In this document: in pieces, positions 23,012-33,808 of the stretch | Numbering within the stretch: the stretch's first letter is position 1 | Layout: each line of letters begins with the position of its first letter | DNA from: Emmonsiellopsis sp. PD_33 | Taxonomy: Eukaryota > Ascomycota > Eurotiomycetes > Onygenales > Ajellomycetaceae | DNA: 35,291 bases | Direction of reading: 5' to 3' | Assembly (NCBI GenBank): GCA_032988165.1 | Contig: JANTQF010000359.1 | Coordinates: 1-35,291, forward strand | Program-made: the position numbers and the translations under genes | The notes under the pieces: model-generated | The model's database searches: none | What the model was told of the DNA's origin: nothing | What the model saw: only the letters and a program-made list of their open reading frames with translations

Positions 23012-25043
23012 TTAGTGATGGAACAATCTAATTCCCTGCTCAACAAACACAATGCCCAACTTCTCAGCAGTGTCAAAGACAGGTCCATCATTCTGGCTTC
23101 CACTTGGCGCAGCAATGTACTTGACACCCGAACGAGCAGCGCGGAACACATTGTCGATGAAGGGGAACTAGATAAAATCCCAAAATTAGTACGATCAAAC
23201 ACACACAGCGTTATGCGATTAAACAGGGGGCAGGGAGAAACATACGAAAGCATCCGACGAAACGGCCACCTCTCCCAATTTCTCTAACCACGCCTCTCTC
23301 TCCTCCGCCGTGAATGGCGCGGGAACCTCCTCGAAAACGCGCTCATAATCCGCCTTTTCAACCTCGGATCGGGGAATTTGTCCAGAGCAGAGCATGTCAA
23401 TAGCATTGCTCTTCTCGGGTCGCTTGATACCCTGCTTCCACCGGATGTTCATGGCGCGCTCGTGGAATCTCATCCACCAGTTATCAGCCTTATCACCGGC
23501 AAGGCGTGTGCAGTGGATGCGGCTCTGCTGGCCAGCTCCAAGCCCAATGACTTGGCCATTCAACGCGTAGCAGACGGAGTTGGACTGGGTGTACTTAAGG
23601 GCGATGGTAGCGACGGTGAGGTCGCGGAGGGCGGAGTCGGGCAGTGTCTGGAGGTTTTTGGGAGTGACGATAGATTTGAAGGTTTCGTTGGGGAGAATAG
23701 TGACGTCGTTGCGGTGCTGGGACAGTTGAACGCCATAGACGCTGCGGATTTCCTCTGCGGGGGGGTTGTAGTTTGGATCCATTTGCAGGACGAGGTATTT
23801 GCCGCCCTTCTTCTTGGTGAGGAGCGCGAGGGCCTCGGGTGCATAGCCAGGGGCAATGACACCATCAGAAACCTCTCGTGAGATGATCTTCGCGGTGGGA
23901 ACATCAACAACATCCGACAGAGCAATGACATCACCAAAGCTCGACATGCGGTCAGCGCCTCTAGCACGGGCATACGCCTGGGCCAGTCCGGACTCGTCAA
24001 TGCCAGCAATATCATCGACCATGTAGACCTTCTTCTCCTTCTCGTTGAGGGGAACACCGATGGCAGCACCAGCGGGGGAAACATGCTTGAAGCTAGCAGC
24101 AGCTGGATATCCCAGAGCCTGTTTCAGCTCTTTGACCAGAGGCCAAGCGTTCAAAGCATCCAAAAGGTTGATGTATCCTGGAGATCCGCCAAGAACCTTG
24201 AAAGGGAGCTTAGCCTGCTTGACAAAAGCAGAAGCTGGTTTCTGATGGGGGTTAGCGCCATAACGAAGAGCCATATATTGTTGTGACTCCGCAGAATATG
24301 TCTTCCTGAAGAAGCCGGAGATCGCCTCGTCATAGTCGGCGGTATGCTCGAACGCCTTCAGGGCGTAAAGTTTCCGGTTCTTCTCCGACACATCACCCTT
24401 CTCGAGCTCCGCTAGGAATTCAGGATAATCCGCAGGGTCGCTGAGGATGGTGACGCGAGTATGGTTCTTGGCAGCAGCGCGGAGCAGAGTAACCCCTCCG
24501 ATATCGATTTCCTCGACAGCCTCGCTGACAGTGACATTGACCTTGGCAACGGTCTCCTTGAATGGGTACAGGTTGCAGACGACATAGTCGACCTTGGCGA
24601 TCTTCTGGGCGGCCAGATCTTGCTCGTCAGACTCGATATTTCGGGCAAGGATACCACCGTGGACGGCGGGGTGGAGGGTCTTCACACGGCCACCCAGCAT
24701 CTCGGGTGCATTGGTAATAGCGGAAACATCCCTATTCCACCAAACACAACATCAGCCAAAATGCCCATCTCCAATTGACCAACATATGTATCTATATATC
24801 CCCAACATACTCAACAGGAAATCCCGCCTCCCGAATCAACTTGGCGGTTCCACCAGAAGCAAGCAGGCGGACATTTTGCTGGATGAGGCCCTTGGCCAGG
24901 TCGAGTAGGCCAGTCTTGTCGTAGACCGAGAGAATCGCTACATAGAACGCAAACAACCAAACATTGTCAGTCTCGATCAATTGAGTTTATGGTGGAGAAT
25001 ATAGTATAGTAGCAGTCTAATCCATACCTGATTTCGGCGACAT
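23012..25043 (-). CDS. ADE17: AICAR transformylase / IMP cyclohydrolase
   Basis: Catalyses the last two steps of de novo purine synthesis: formyl transfer from 10-formyl-THF to AICAR, then ring closure to IMP, in the cytosol. Exons: 25043-25028, 24937-24811, 24731-23246, 23167-23012; introns of 90, 79 and 78 nt keep phase. The product is 594 aa, close to the usual ~592. The N-terminal cyclohydrolase domain shows ILSVYDKTGLLDLAKG, LLASGGTAKLI and TNAPEMLGGRVKTLHP. The transformylase part has SFKHVSPAGAA with the catalytic Lys-His pair, SFGDVIALSD and GAGQQSRIHCTRLAGDKAD, and the protein ends in the family's RLFHH. An ATG at 25136 lies in frame and would add 31 residues; I prefer 25043 because it gives the usual family start (MSPKSAILSVYDKTG). 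It stands alone on the minus strand, well separated from both neighbours. Confidence 0.96.
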
Positions 25044-26314
25044 CTTGTCTCTAAAATATCTCAGGGCGGGCCTGTCTGAATGGGTGGCTTCTAGAGATCT
25101 TGTAAGCGCCTCTGCAGGGGCAATATCGTCAGCCATTGTACTTCGTGTCTCGTCTTATCCGGACAACCTGATACAACAAGGAAATAAAAAGAGGAAAGAA
25201 GAGGAAGCAGTCTCGAAAATACGACCAAAAAACTGCCCGTTCGTCCTTCGTTTCGTGTCGTCGCCGGACTGATTGACGGGACGGATTCACCCCACCACAC
25301 ACACATACCACACCGCACCACACGCCAGGGGAGGGGGGAACGGGCACAACGGCGGGGACAATGGCAGGAATCGAGCAAGGCCAGCACTCACCAAGGATAA
25401 TCCAAACAGCAATTGCCCAAGAACTCGACGCGGATGAGGATCCCAAAAGACTTTCCGTCTCAGCAGCCAAAACATGCGAGGTTCCAAGGATCCCGATGTC
25501 GCTTTCCCGCTCTTTTTTTTTTTGCCGCGCCCGATTCCTGCCCCGCAAATATTTGGCTGCAAACAGTGCAAACACTACCCGCTTAGTCGCACCATCACGT
25601 GACCCGCACTTCTGGCCGGACATCAAAACCAACTGAAATTTTTCTTTTCTTTCTCTTTTTCTTTTTTTCTTTTCCATGAACAACGCAAAAAAAAAATAAC
25701 ATTCTACAAAAAAAGCGTTCCTATCAAGGCTCCCTTTGTGTGCCCATGAGGTATGGAAATCGTCTATTAGAATGGAGAATAAGTGGTTAAGTCCATAAGC
25801 GGTATTCGTCGGTCTTGGGTGCAGTGCTGTCCGGGATTCCCTCTGGGGAATTTGTAATGGATGGGATTGCAATGATTGACGGGACATTTCCTGTTTCCTC
25901 AGGCCTTGTGCTTGTTGGGATGGTAAAATAATGGCGTTGGCTGGGTTGCTGGGTTGGGGTTCGCTGCTCGTGCTGCTTTCATCGCGCTACGGTACGATGC
26001 AGAGGAGATAATATCCTGGTGTGCTATTTTTGCCATTGTGGTATTATATTATTTAAAGATGCTTGTAGAATCGGAAACTTCCGTCGCTCGAGGATTATTA
26101 TATGATGTTGAAGTATAATGCACCAACCAGCTCGTTTCCCCTGTCTAATCCCGTAATATCAGCCGACCCGTCACTGTCCCTGAAAAACAACAAGTATCCC
26201 ATGCGCAAAAAACATATTAGGTATGATACAGCCATGCCGAGTAAAAAACCACCGCAAAACGAAACATAGGCCGTAAGCCCAGAGAAGAAACAAAGGACTC
26301 AACTCCGTCCACGT
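25044..26314. other. Intergenic: ADE17 promoter and INSIG 3' region
   Basis: No supported gene. It contains the ADE17 leader (with an in-frame ATG at 25136), a TCACGTGA palindrome at 25595-25602 and a pure pyrimidine tract just upstream. A 252-codon minus-strand open frame at 25129-25887 is read from this low-complexity DNA and shows no domain; I treat it as chance. Confidence 0.5.
25639..25675 (+). repeat. 37-base pure pyrimidine tract
   Basis: An uninterrupted C/T run. Read on the minus strand it is a purine tract about 500-630 bases upstream of the ADE17 start. CT-rich tracts are common in fungal promoters; no specific role can be assigned. Confidence 0.7.
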
Positions 26315-27536
26315 TTATCTTCTTCCCTGCCCCAACGCCAGCCTCCGCCCAATGTTGCCAAAGCATACACAGCTGCAGAACAGCACGCTGGCAATCCACG
26401 TGCCCACCGCAATGCTCTCTTGGGAAACAAACATAATCGACGGGCCATTGGCATCTGTCGACTGGCCTGCTGTACTAGAAACGTTGGGAGAAGGAGTGGC
26501 TGGTGGAGGAACAACATCCGGGTTAATGCCAAGTAATGTTACCATTCCCACAAGGCCGACCGCCATGGAGAGCATGAAGCCGGGTTTTGAGCGGTCGATT
26601 AGGTACCACAGGACGGGATTGGCGAGGGCGAGGGTTAGGGAGACTTGGAGGGTGGATTGCCAGGGGAGTTTTCGCTGTAGGGCCTTGAGTTAGCATTGGA
26701 TTTAGGAAAGACGAGGAGAGCTTTTAAACGAGTCCAAAGAAATATAAACTCGGCCACAGACGAGAATTAATAGGGGAAGGAAAACTCACAATAGCAAACG
26801 CAATCCCCACAAACGCTCCAATACTCCTAACAACCGGATTCCAATCCGCTGCCAACGAACTTCGAGATCGCGACGGCGACTCCGAGTCCCCATTCTGCTT
26901 GCCAACCCCAGTATCCTCAACCTTCTCGCCCACAAAATCCTCCCAGACAAGATCAAACCACGGCAACAGGCTGCCCAATGCAACGCCCGCCGCGCCCCAG
27001 AACAACATATACTGCCAGGACCCGTGATTGATATTCTCCATCTTAATCGGTGTCAGACGCGGGTTATCATGCAAATGCGTAATGATTGTCCCGTACGCAA
27101 TTCCAAACACGAACAAGAGCCCGCTCCGCAGGATCAGGGGGAGGTAGAGGCCACGGAACCCATGGCGGCGGGGAAGATGTGCTCGTTCCGCCGCCCGTAC
27201 ATGTTTCGACGTCCGGGTACTTCCATTCACTAGATTCTCCGATGCACCACGTAGGTTTGGCGTTTGGGCACCTGTGCCCCAAGGCGTGCTGTTGGTCAGG
27301 TCATCCCGCGGCGCGCCCTCGAAGGCCGTCGGGGAGTATATGCCTAGCAAGGTGGAGGAGGTGAGGTTGAGGATAGAGTGGGTTCTGCTGGACTCCAGAC
27401 TGTCCTTTGCTTCGAGGTAGTCTGTGTTTGAGTCTTCGGGGGCCGGGGTGGGCGGCGCTGAGGATTCTGCGGACGGAGGGGCTAGTTCGAAGGGTTTTCG
27501 GGGGCGAGGACGGAGGACGCGTGGTTGGGGATCCAT
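26315..27536 (-). CDS. insA: INSIG-family ER membrane protein
   Basis: Insulin-induced gene family; in fungi these ER proteins are tied to sterol homeostasis through HMG-CoA reductase and/or SREBP-pathway control. Two exons, 27536-26790 and 26674-26315, with a 115-nt intron (donor GTGAGT, branch GCTAAC, acceptor CTACAG), giving 368 aa. Residues 1-120 are a Pro/Ser-rich cytosolic leader holding LNLTSSTLLGIYSPT (57-70), a Ser/Thr-rich stretch I recall as typical of fungal members. About six hydrophobic segments follow: near 128-151, 173-195, 235-249, then in exon 2 around STLQVSLTLALANPVLWYL, MLSMAVGLVGMVTLLGI and IASVLFCSCVCFG, as expected for INSIG. A charged loop (EKVEDTG to SLAADW, about 203-231) separates the second and third. 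The intron lies just after the third segment. It is divergent from the DUF3669 gene. Confidence 0.93.
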
Positions 27537-28406
27537 GGTTTTTGTGATTTTTGAGGACGGTAAAGGTGAACTGATGTAATGCCTGACAGGCAGTTGTCCC
27601 TGTCTTTGTTAAGATGGCCTCAGGCGTTGTTGGGTTTGAGGATATGTCTCCGGCAACACGTCAACGGATTCTGTTGCACGACGCGGGTAAAAATGACAGG
27701 GGCGGCAAAAACAAGCTAACTAGTTAAACAGGCTAGCTAGCGGCTAAAAGAACCTTATGCTAGAGACGAGCCAGGGTAACAGTAGACAGCCGGCGGGTAT
27801 CACAGAGAAAAGGAAGAAGCTGTCACAGACACGACGTGCGCAGAAGAAGAGGTGAGGTTGGAGTGTTGAGCCGCATCCATGTTGATATTTTTTCCGTTGG
27901 GCGTCACATGCCAAAAAACACACGGGCCACACCCTTCCCCAGACATCAAAATAATTAGTCGAACCACAACATCAGAAAAACAACCTTGTACAACATAAAC
28001 CACCACTCCGCTTTGGATGTATTGGATGACCACTCAGGACAGGGAAGAGGTTGGGATGGAGACTATTATTGCGAGGTAACATTCTACAGAATTCTTCCTG
28101 GGTACAGTCACTAACTACTTGGCAGGCCGTAGTATGCGAAGCTGTCTTATGTTACCCCTATCCCTTTGCTGGCTTCCCCGAATGGAGACGAGAAGGGGTA
28201 GATAGAAGACTGCAGCATGACGCAAACTGTGTACAGAATTCGATAATGCATGCCTGGACTCTGTGATCAAACCGTGAGAAAATCCAGGTTGAATAGAGTT
28301 TTCTTCGATTCAGTGTAATATTTTTGGATATCTCCGAGTCACGAAGCTTAAGGGATGAAAAAGAAATCAGAGCTGGGATCACTCGAAAGACACGCACATA
28401 CCAGCC
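27537..28406. other. Divergent promoter region between INSIG and DUF3669 genes
   Basis: About 870 bases between two divergent starts. No domain-bearing frame is seen on either strand. It must hold both promoters, but I cannot pick out a convincing TATA or sterol-response element. Confidence 0.5.
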
Positions 28407-29774
28407 ATGTCTACATCTCCATCCCCATCCTCATCCCCGTCTTCTTCCCCCATGGACAAAGAATCCGCTAAATCCATCCTCCGCCGCGCCTTCAGCACAA
28501 AACCCACCAACCTACCCCCGCCCCAGCCCGGGGCCCATCACCATCACATCCACTCCTCCTTCACCTGCATTGGCCGCGGCACCTGCGGCACAGTCTGGTC
28601 CCAACCCACTCCTCCCTCCCCCGCCCTCAAGACCTCCCCGCACATCACCTCCCTCCAGACCGACTTCACCCTCACCAACGCCGTCCACAACGCCTTCATC
28701 ACAACCCACGCCATTCTCACCTCCACATTCCCCACCCTCACAACCCCCCTAGTCCCCAAATGCACCCACTTCTTCACCTCTTCACACCGCGCCTGGTGGA
28801 CAAGCATACACCCCCTCTTCCCCCCACCCGACGCGCCAAACCCCGATACCAGCGCGGCGATGCAAATGCACCGCATCCCACCGCTCCCCGCACAGGTGCG
28901 TACGGGGCTAATAAATGTCTACTTCCATCCTGAAAGCAGAAGGGGGGCATCCAATGATCCGGAGAATGACGATTGCCTTGTGCGTATTTATCTGGGAGCT
29001 ACCGGCAGGGGCAAAAAGTGGCCTGGCTCCCTGAGGAACTTTGAGATGTATCTTGACATGGCGATCGAGCTGGGTTTGGATGTTGAGCTGATTGCGGAGG
29101 AGATGGCGGTTAGCTTGGCGGTTATCCATTGGGAGGCGAGGAATGATGGGATGGATGCTGAGTGGGTGTTTGGTGGGAGTCCGGGGAGGGATTGGTATTC
29201 TGAAGGGGAATGTGCGCCTATTGGTGAGGAGGTTTTGGATGAGAGGGGATATATGTGCCAGCGACAGAAAGAGACGGAGAAGCGACGAGAAGATGACCAT
29301 CTCCCGACGACCATCACGGCCAACGACCCCAAGCGAACCATGCCGCCAATGTATATCCTCGATTTCGACAAGGCGCGCCAGATCGAGCTGGATGATAGCT
29401 GCATCCCGCTGTTGCTTGGTGGGGTGACGGCGAATGATCCGTATTTTCCGAATCCGAAGAGTTCGTCTGTGGAGTTGTGGGGTGGGTTTCGGGAGGCGTA
29501 TAGGGTTGCTAGTGAGGTTTTGTTGAGGAGGGTGGGGTTTGGGGGGGATGAGGGGGTGATGGGGTTACCTGGGAGGTTTTTGGAGGCGTGGGAGGCGTGG
29601 GCGAGGGTAAGGGATGAAGATGGGGATGAAGATGGAGATCTTGGGTTTGAATTTGTGGGGTGGGGGGAGGGGGATGAGGAGGATTGGAGCGATGAAGAGG
29701 ATGAAGAGCATGAAGAGGATGAAGAGGATGAAGAGGATGAGGATGAGGATGAGGATGAGTTGTGGAGCGATTAA
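28407..29774 (+). CDS. DUF3669-domain protein with acidic tail
   Basis: Intronless, 455 aa, function unknown. Residues 1-50 are Ser/Pro-rich with a short His run (HHHHIH). CIGRGTCGTVW (54-64) resembles the glycine-rich loop of kinase-like folds. The DUF3669 signature lies at about 209-256 (LRNFEMYLDMAIELGLD, then LAVIHWEARNDGMDAEWVFG), and MYILDFDKA (315-323) looks like a DFG-type Asp segment. The layout suggests a distant kinase/APH-like fold; catalytic activity is not shown. Residues from about 403 on are almost all Asp/Glu, built from GAT-GAA-GAG repeats. The first part is strongly C-rich in third positions and the last part G-rich. Several ATGs lie near the start; I use the first. Fungal DUF3669 proteins are usually annotated as hypothetical or zinc-finger-like, but no zinc finger is seen here. 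Confidence 0.85.
   Translation: MSTSPSPSSSPSSSPMDKESAKSILRRAFSTKPTNLPPPQPGAHHHHIHSSFTCIGRGTCGTVWSQPTPPSPALKTSPHITSLQTDFTLTNAVHNAFITTHAILTSTFPTLTTPLVPKCTHFFTSSHRAWWTSIHPLFPPPDAPNPDTSAAMQMHRIPPLPAQVRTGLINVYFHPESRRGASNDPENDDCLVRIYLGATGRGKKWPGSLRNFEMYLDMAIELGLDVELIAEEMAVSLAVIHWEARNDGMDAEWVFGGSPGRDWYSEGECAPIGEEVLDERGYMCQRQKETEKRREDDHLPTTITANDPKRTMPPMYILDFDKARQIELDDSCIPLLLGGVTANDPYFPNPKSSSVELWGGFREAYRVASEVLLRRVGFGGDEGVMGLPGRFLEAWEAWARVRDEDGDEDGDLGFEFVGWGEGDEEDWSDEEDEEHEEDEEDEEDEDEDEDELWSD
29691..29758 (+). repeat. GATGAAGAG-type repeat coding the Asp/Glu tail
   Basis: Imperfect tandem GAT/GAA/GAG codons in the 3' end of the DUF3669 gene, all in frame. Such tracts expand and contract by slippage, so tail length may differ between strains. 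Confidence 0.8.
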
Positions 29775-30180
29775 GGTGATGCTTTAACCGGGTCGTATAA
29801 GGCTGTTTAGGGGGCTGGTTATCAATTTCCCTGTCCATACATACGCTTGTCTGCAGCTACCCAGTGGATAGAACGAAGATAGAACAATAAAACCGAAGAC
29901 CCTTTAAACTATACTACACTACCTACCTGGATAAGTCGGATTTTGTAAAATTAAAACCCACGGACAGCAAAAAGATAACAAAACCGCACCTATGTATGTA
30001 TGATAGGAACGCCGCCTGATCAATCAGTATTGTATAATATAACCCAAATCCACCAAATTTCCATCCCTCCATCCATCCATCCATCCATCCATCCATCCGG
30101 AGAAAGCAGAATAAAAGGCCCCTAATATGTAGAAATACAGAAAGAAAGAAAACGAGAGATCGTCCCCCTCGCTCATCAAA
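29775..30180. other. Convergent 3' flanks of the DUF3669 and IES1 genes
   Basis: About 400 bases with no gene, between two converging stops. It contains AATAAAA near 29886 for the + strand gene and a CATC microsatellite. Nothing else is seen. Confidence 0.6.
30069..30098. repeat. CATC tetranucleotide microsatellite
   Basis: About seven tandem CATC/CCAT units in the 3' flank of IES1, with one imperfect unit just to the left. Non-coding. Confidence 0.85.
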
Positions 30181-33100
30181 TCACGCATCAGCCATAACCT
30201 GATCCCCGTCGTCATCCTCATGTGCCTCACCCTCCGCTCCAGCATCCCCTTCCCCTTCCACTTCCGCCCCCACCTCTACATCTGAGCTCTCACTAGCTTC
30301 ATCCCCAGACCCCGCCTCATCACCCGAGGATTCGCCATCAACATCAACATCCCCATCCTCATCCATATCATCAGTGTCCCCATCCTCGCCCTCAGGCGCA
30401 ACAAAGCTCTCCTGCTGGTGACTACCACTATCCTGAATGAAGGTAGATTCCCCTTCAATATCGCTATCCCGATATGAGTCAGCGGCCAGATATCGCGCTT
30501 CACCAGCAGCGCCCCGGGTTGTGGAGGTCGGGGAATGGGGACCAGTTTTAGCGCGTGACGAGGACGGTGCAGTTTGGGTTTCCTGCTCCTCATCGTGTTC
30601 TTGGTCCTGGCCTTGTGAGTCTGCTGCAGGAGCGTCGGTAGGCGGATGTTCCTCCTCAGCCCCGCTCGTTTCGCCAAGTAGTTCCTTATCGATATCATCA
30701 AGCGCGTCGTCTTCCTCTACATGACTGACATCGTCAGAAAATGTTGTGTTTAGACCCGCTCGAGGAGAGCTTGGGACGGGCAAATTGTCAGACGCATCGT
30801 GAGCATCCTCCGGTTTCACAGTCGCAGCTGTACCACCAGCACTCGTCCTCGACCGAACGCCACCGCGGCCGCGTGGTTTTCTCTCCGGCTCGTCTTCAAT
30901 GAGCTGGGTTACTCTCGGTTTCCTCTTGGGCGGCCTTCTTTTAGGTTTTGCACGAGCACTGGGCGTGACGACATCAACCTCAGCGTCGTGGGTGCCGTTG
31001 ACATAAGCCGGCGCAGCGTCGTCTTGCTTGACTGCAGCGGCGTCGGTTTCAGCCTTTTTCGCATCTTCCACCATAGAATCCCAATCCCAGCGTTGGAGGC
31101 GTCTAGAGACTCTCTTCACAACGGAAAGATAAAAACCAGCAGCTTCTCCATAGTCTTCTTCTTCGTCAGGATTGGGGCAGATGCCTCCCTTCCCCCAGCA
31201 ATTTTCGTCTTCAGTATCGTAGTCGTCAGGCAAATTTCGGAGCAGGCGTAAAGACCGAGCAAAGGGCATTTCCGTTTTCCGTCGGTCTTTGATCTCCTTT
31301 AGAGCCTCTGCTCGCCGCTGAGCAAGAAGATATTCAACCCGCTGTCTCCGATTTTGTTCAACTGCTAGTTGATGCTGGGTTAGTGGGCGAGGACGACGGG
31401 AACTCCCTGGTGTAGGAACAGCAGGAGACCCGTTACCAAACTGGTTAAGGACAGGGTGAGCTGCTCCGGGAGGGGCGGGGGAAACGGTGTCGGGGGTTTG
31501 ATCCATTCGGGTTTTCAGGACGATGCGCCGGGGTTGGGAACCGTGTAGCGATGATCGGTTTGTTGAAGATTCTCTCTTGGCGCGCTTGTAACGGCGTCCG
31601 CCTTGGATGGGGGTTTCCCAACCATCCTCGTCATGCGGAGCACCACGTCTCGAGGCGGGATTCAGGGGGGTGGATGCGGCGGAGGCCTGGCGCCCACCAA
31701 AACTATGTCTATCTCCTTTGCCTAATTGAAATTAGCAGAGTAAGAATGAAGAAATCGTGCCCATAATCACATACCTGACAGCATGGAAATATCTCCCGAA
31801 CCTTGCTCGTCCTCGCTATTGTATCCCAATGACCCCACTAGATCGAATTAGTTAGACATTCCAAGATAGCTCCAGTTCCAGGCCAAGTCTTACCCTTCTT
31901 GGGTCGCTTGACGAAGCGGATATTGGTCTCGTCATCCTCCAGAATTCCTGTCGGACGAAATAAAAATCAGCCACATTCCCACTTATATACTCGCAGAAAA
32001 AAAATCACGAAGATTGGCAGAAGAGCCACATGGCCCGTAACCTACGTTTCCGCTCTCGCTGTTTCTCCTCGCCATATTTAATCTCCTCCTCGGTGTCCAC
32101 ATTCTCGGCATCAGCTTCAGCCTCTGTCAATGGTTCGAAGGTGGGGACCTTGAGAGGAAGTCCCTCCGTGCCCTCACCGACCAAACCAGCGCCAAAGGGG
32201 TTATTGAGAGCTGCATCTACAGAGAAATCGCTCTCCAAATAGTACCACATGAGCCAGAGAAACGCCTGTGCTCGACTCCTGCTGCTAAGCGAAGAGCGCA
32301 TAACGAGATCGAAGAAGTCGCGCGGCGCAAAGAAATGGAGTTCAGATATCCGGGGCGCATATTGGGCGAGGACGAAAATGAGGTTGACTGGATTTGTGCG
32401 CGGAACGGGGAGCTCCTTTAATTTTTCGATGGTGTTTGGCTGGTCGGTGTCCTCAGAAGCACCCTTGAGTATAGACTTCAATCGGGGCGCATCTTGGAGC
32501 TGCTTGTACGCATTGGGGTCTTGATGAGCTTGGAGAGAGGGGATGGAGTGGTAGGTTCGTAACTGAGCACGCATCTCAGGGAAGACTATCGCGCAACATA
32601 TAGGTGTTAGTCTAGATCCATGTCTTCGAAATAAAGCAAGGCGAGTGTTGTAACAAAATGCGAAGAAGCACGTACAGTTCAGCGTAGTATTCATGCGCCC
32701 AAAATTGACAAGCAGACACACCATCGCCATGCTAATCGCAGCGGCTTTGTCATTCTGCAGCTTGTCCTTGAGGATCTTGCTCGTCTTACTGCTCCGCGCC
32801 ATGGCATCAATGTAAATGTCCGCAAAATCCAACCCCTTCTTCCCATCCGACAATCGCGTAAATACGGGCTGTTTATTCTCGAAGACGAGTTTCAGAAACT
32901 CGTACTGGATATCCTTCCGCCACAGGGGAATGCCATCGTCCTTCTTAAGGTGTCTGATCTTGTTGCCCGAGTAGACCGAGCCGATAGTGCCATTCGCCTG
33001 CCGCCGTGTACCAACTGTCGCGCTGACAGTCATGTTGTGAGATGTATTGTCTGCGGAGGAGCGTCGAGTCTGCGAACCTTCCTGGGCTGCTGGAGCCTCT

Positions 33101-33531
33101 GTTTCCTCTGCATCCGGTGGCGGCGGAGACTTTGGCGGCCAGTCCTTGAAGGTGCCGGACTCAGTCCAGAAGCCTTGTATAGGATGAGCGGGGTCATCGA
33201 GGTAGTGGCGCTGGCGGCCGCCCTTTGAGCCCGGTTCCGGCTCCAGGAGGCGTTGGACGCTGGCTCGCGGGAGAGGATAGCGGTCGGCAGGTAGGGGGTA
33301 ATCTTTGCGGGAACCGGCATAGTAGCCGCCATTGGGGGAATCGAGGTGATCAGCCTTCTCGGGCTCAAAAGCGCCGCGGGCTTCTTGTTCTGCGGGAATT
33401 GGGTTCGTGCTGGGGCCCTCGACGGTGGCAGCGGATGAGACGGATGGCGCGGGCGGATTGGAGGTCGAGGGCGCCGGGTTGTCGTGTCGAGGGGAGACGT
33501 CGCGAGACGCGGAAATCACGCTGCTCGCCAT
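30181..33531 (-). CDS. IES1: INO80 chromatin-remodelling complex subunit Ies1
   Basis: Fungal-specific subunit of the nuclear INO80 remodeller, recognised from the Aspergillus-type sequence. Five exons: 33531-32676, 32585-32046, 31947-31894 (54 nt), 31837-31775 (63 nt), 31721-30181; introns of 90, 98, 56 and 53 nt all interrupt codons in phase 1. The product is 1017 aa. Residues 1-185 are disordered. The conserved core runs from about 190 (KIRHLKKDDGIPLWRKDIQY) through FGRMNTTLNFFPEMRAQLRT, spanning the first junction, to SELHFFAPRDFFDLVMRSS and FLWLMWYYLESDFSVD. The two small exons give ILEDDETNIRFVKRPKK and SLGYNSEDEQGSGD. A second conserved block in the last exon reads LTQHQLAVEQNRRQRVEYLL then MPFARSLRLLRNLPDDYDTE. 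Basic stretches (KPKRRPPKRKPR) precede a ~170-residue acidic Ser/Glu/Asp tail. Core plus second block make the call; precise role in the complex is not visible. Confidence 0.92.
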
Positions 33532-33808
33532 GGTGAGAGTCTAGCAGAGCAGCCGGGGGAGCATTGTCTGGTGGTAGGAGAGAGTGTGGGAGGGGTGGAC
33601 GGGGGACAGGACGGCAGAGCAGAAGCACGGAGAGAGAGTGAGGTTGGAATGCAAAAAGGCGAGGGTGAGCGAGAGTCAGCCAGCGGTGGCCCTGGTTGGC
33701 CGAAGCTTGTCGTCGCCCGATTGGGAAATGCTGCACCACCCAAATATTTATTCGAACATCCTATTCACGGGTGTTGATTTGGCTATTTGAACAATAACAA
33801 CCTCCGCC
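33532..33808. promoter_or_regulatory. Divergent promoter between IES1 and the ubiquitin-like gene
   Basis: 277 bases between two divergent starts. An inverted CCAAT lies at 33720-33724 (ATTGG on the + strand), so it reads CCAAT toward IES1. No clear TATA for either gene. Confidence 0.45.

Noticed and set aside
23378..23881. 167-codon + strand open frame
   Set aside because: Antisense to the AICAR transformylase domain, which carries all catalytic motifs on the minus strand.
25129..25887. 252-codon minus-strand open frame upstream of ADE17
   Set aside because: Lies in low-complexity promoter/leader DNA, translates to runs of Lys/Arg/Glu and Ser/Pro with no domain, and overlaps the ADE17 leader in another frame.
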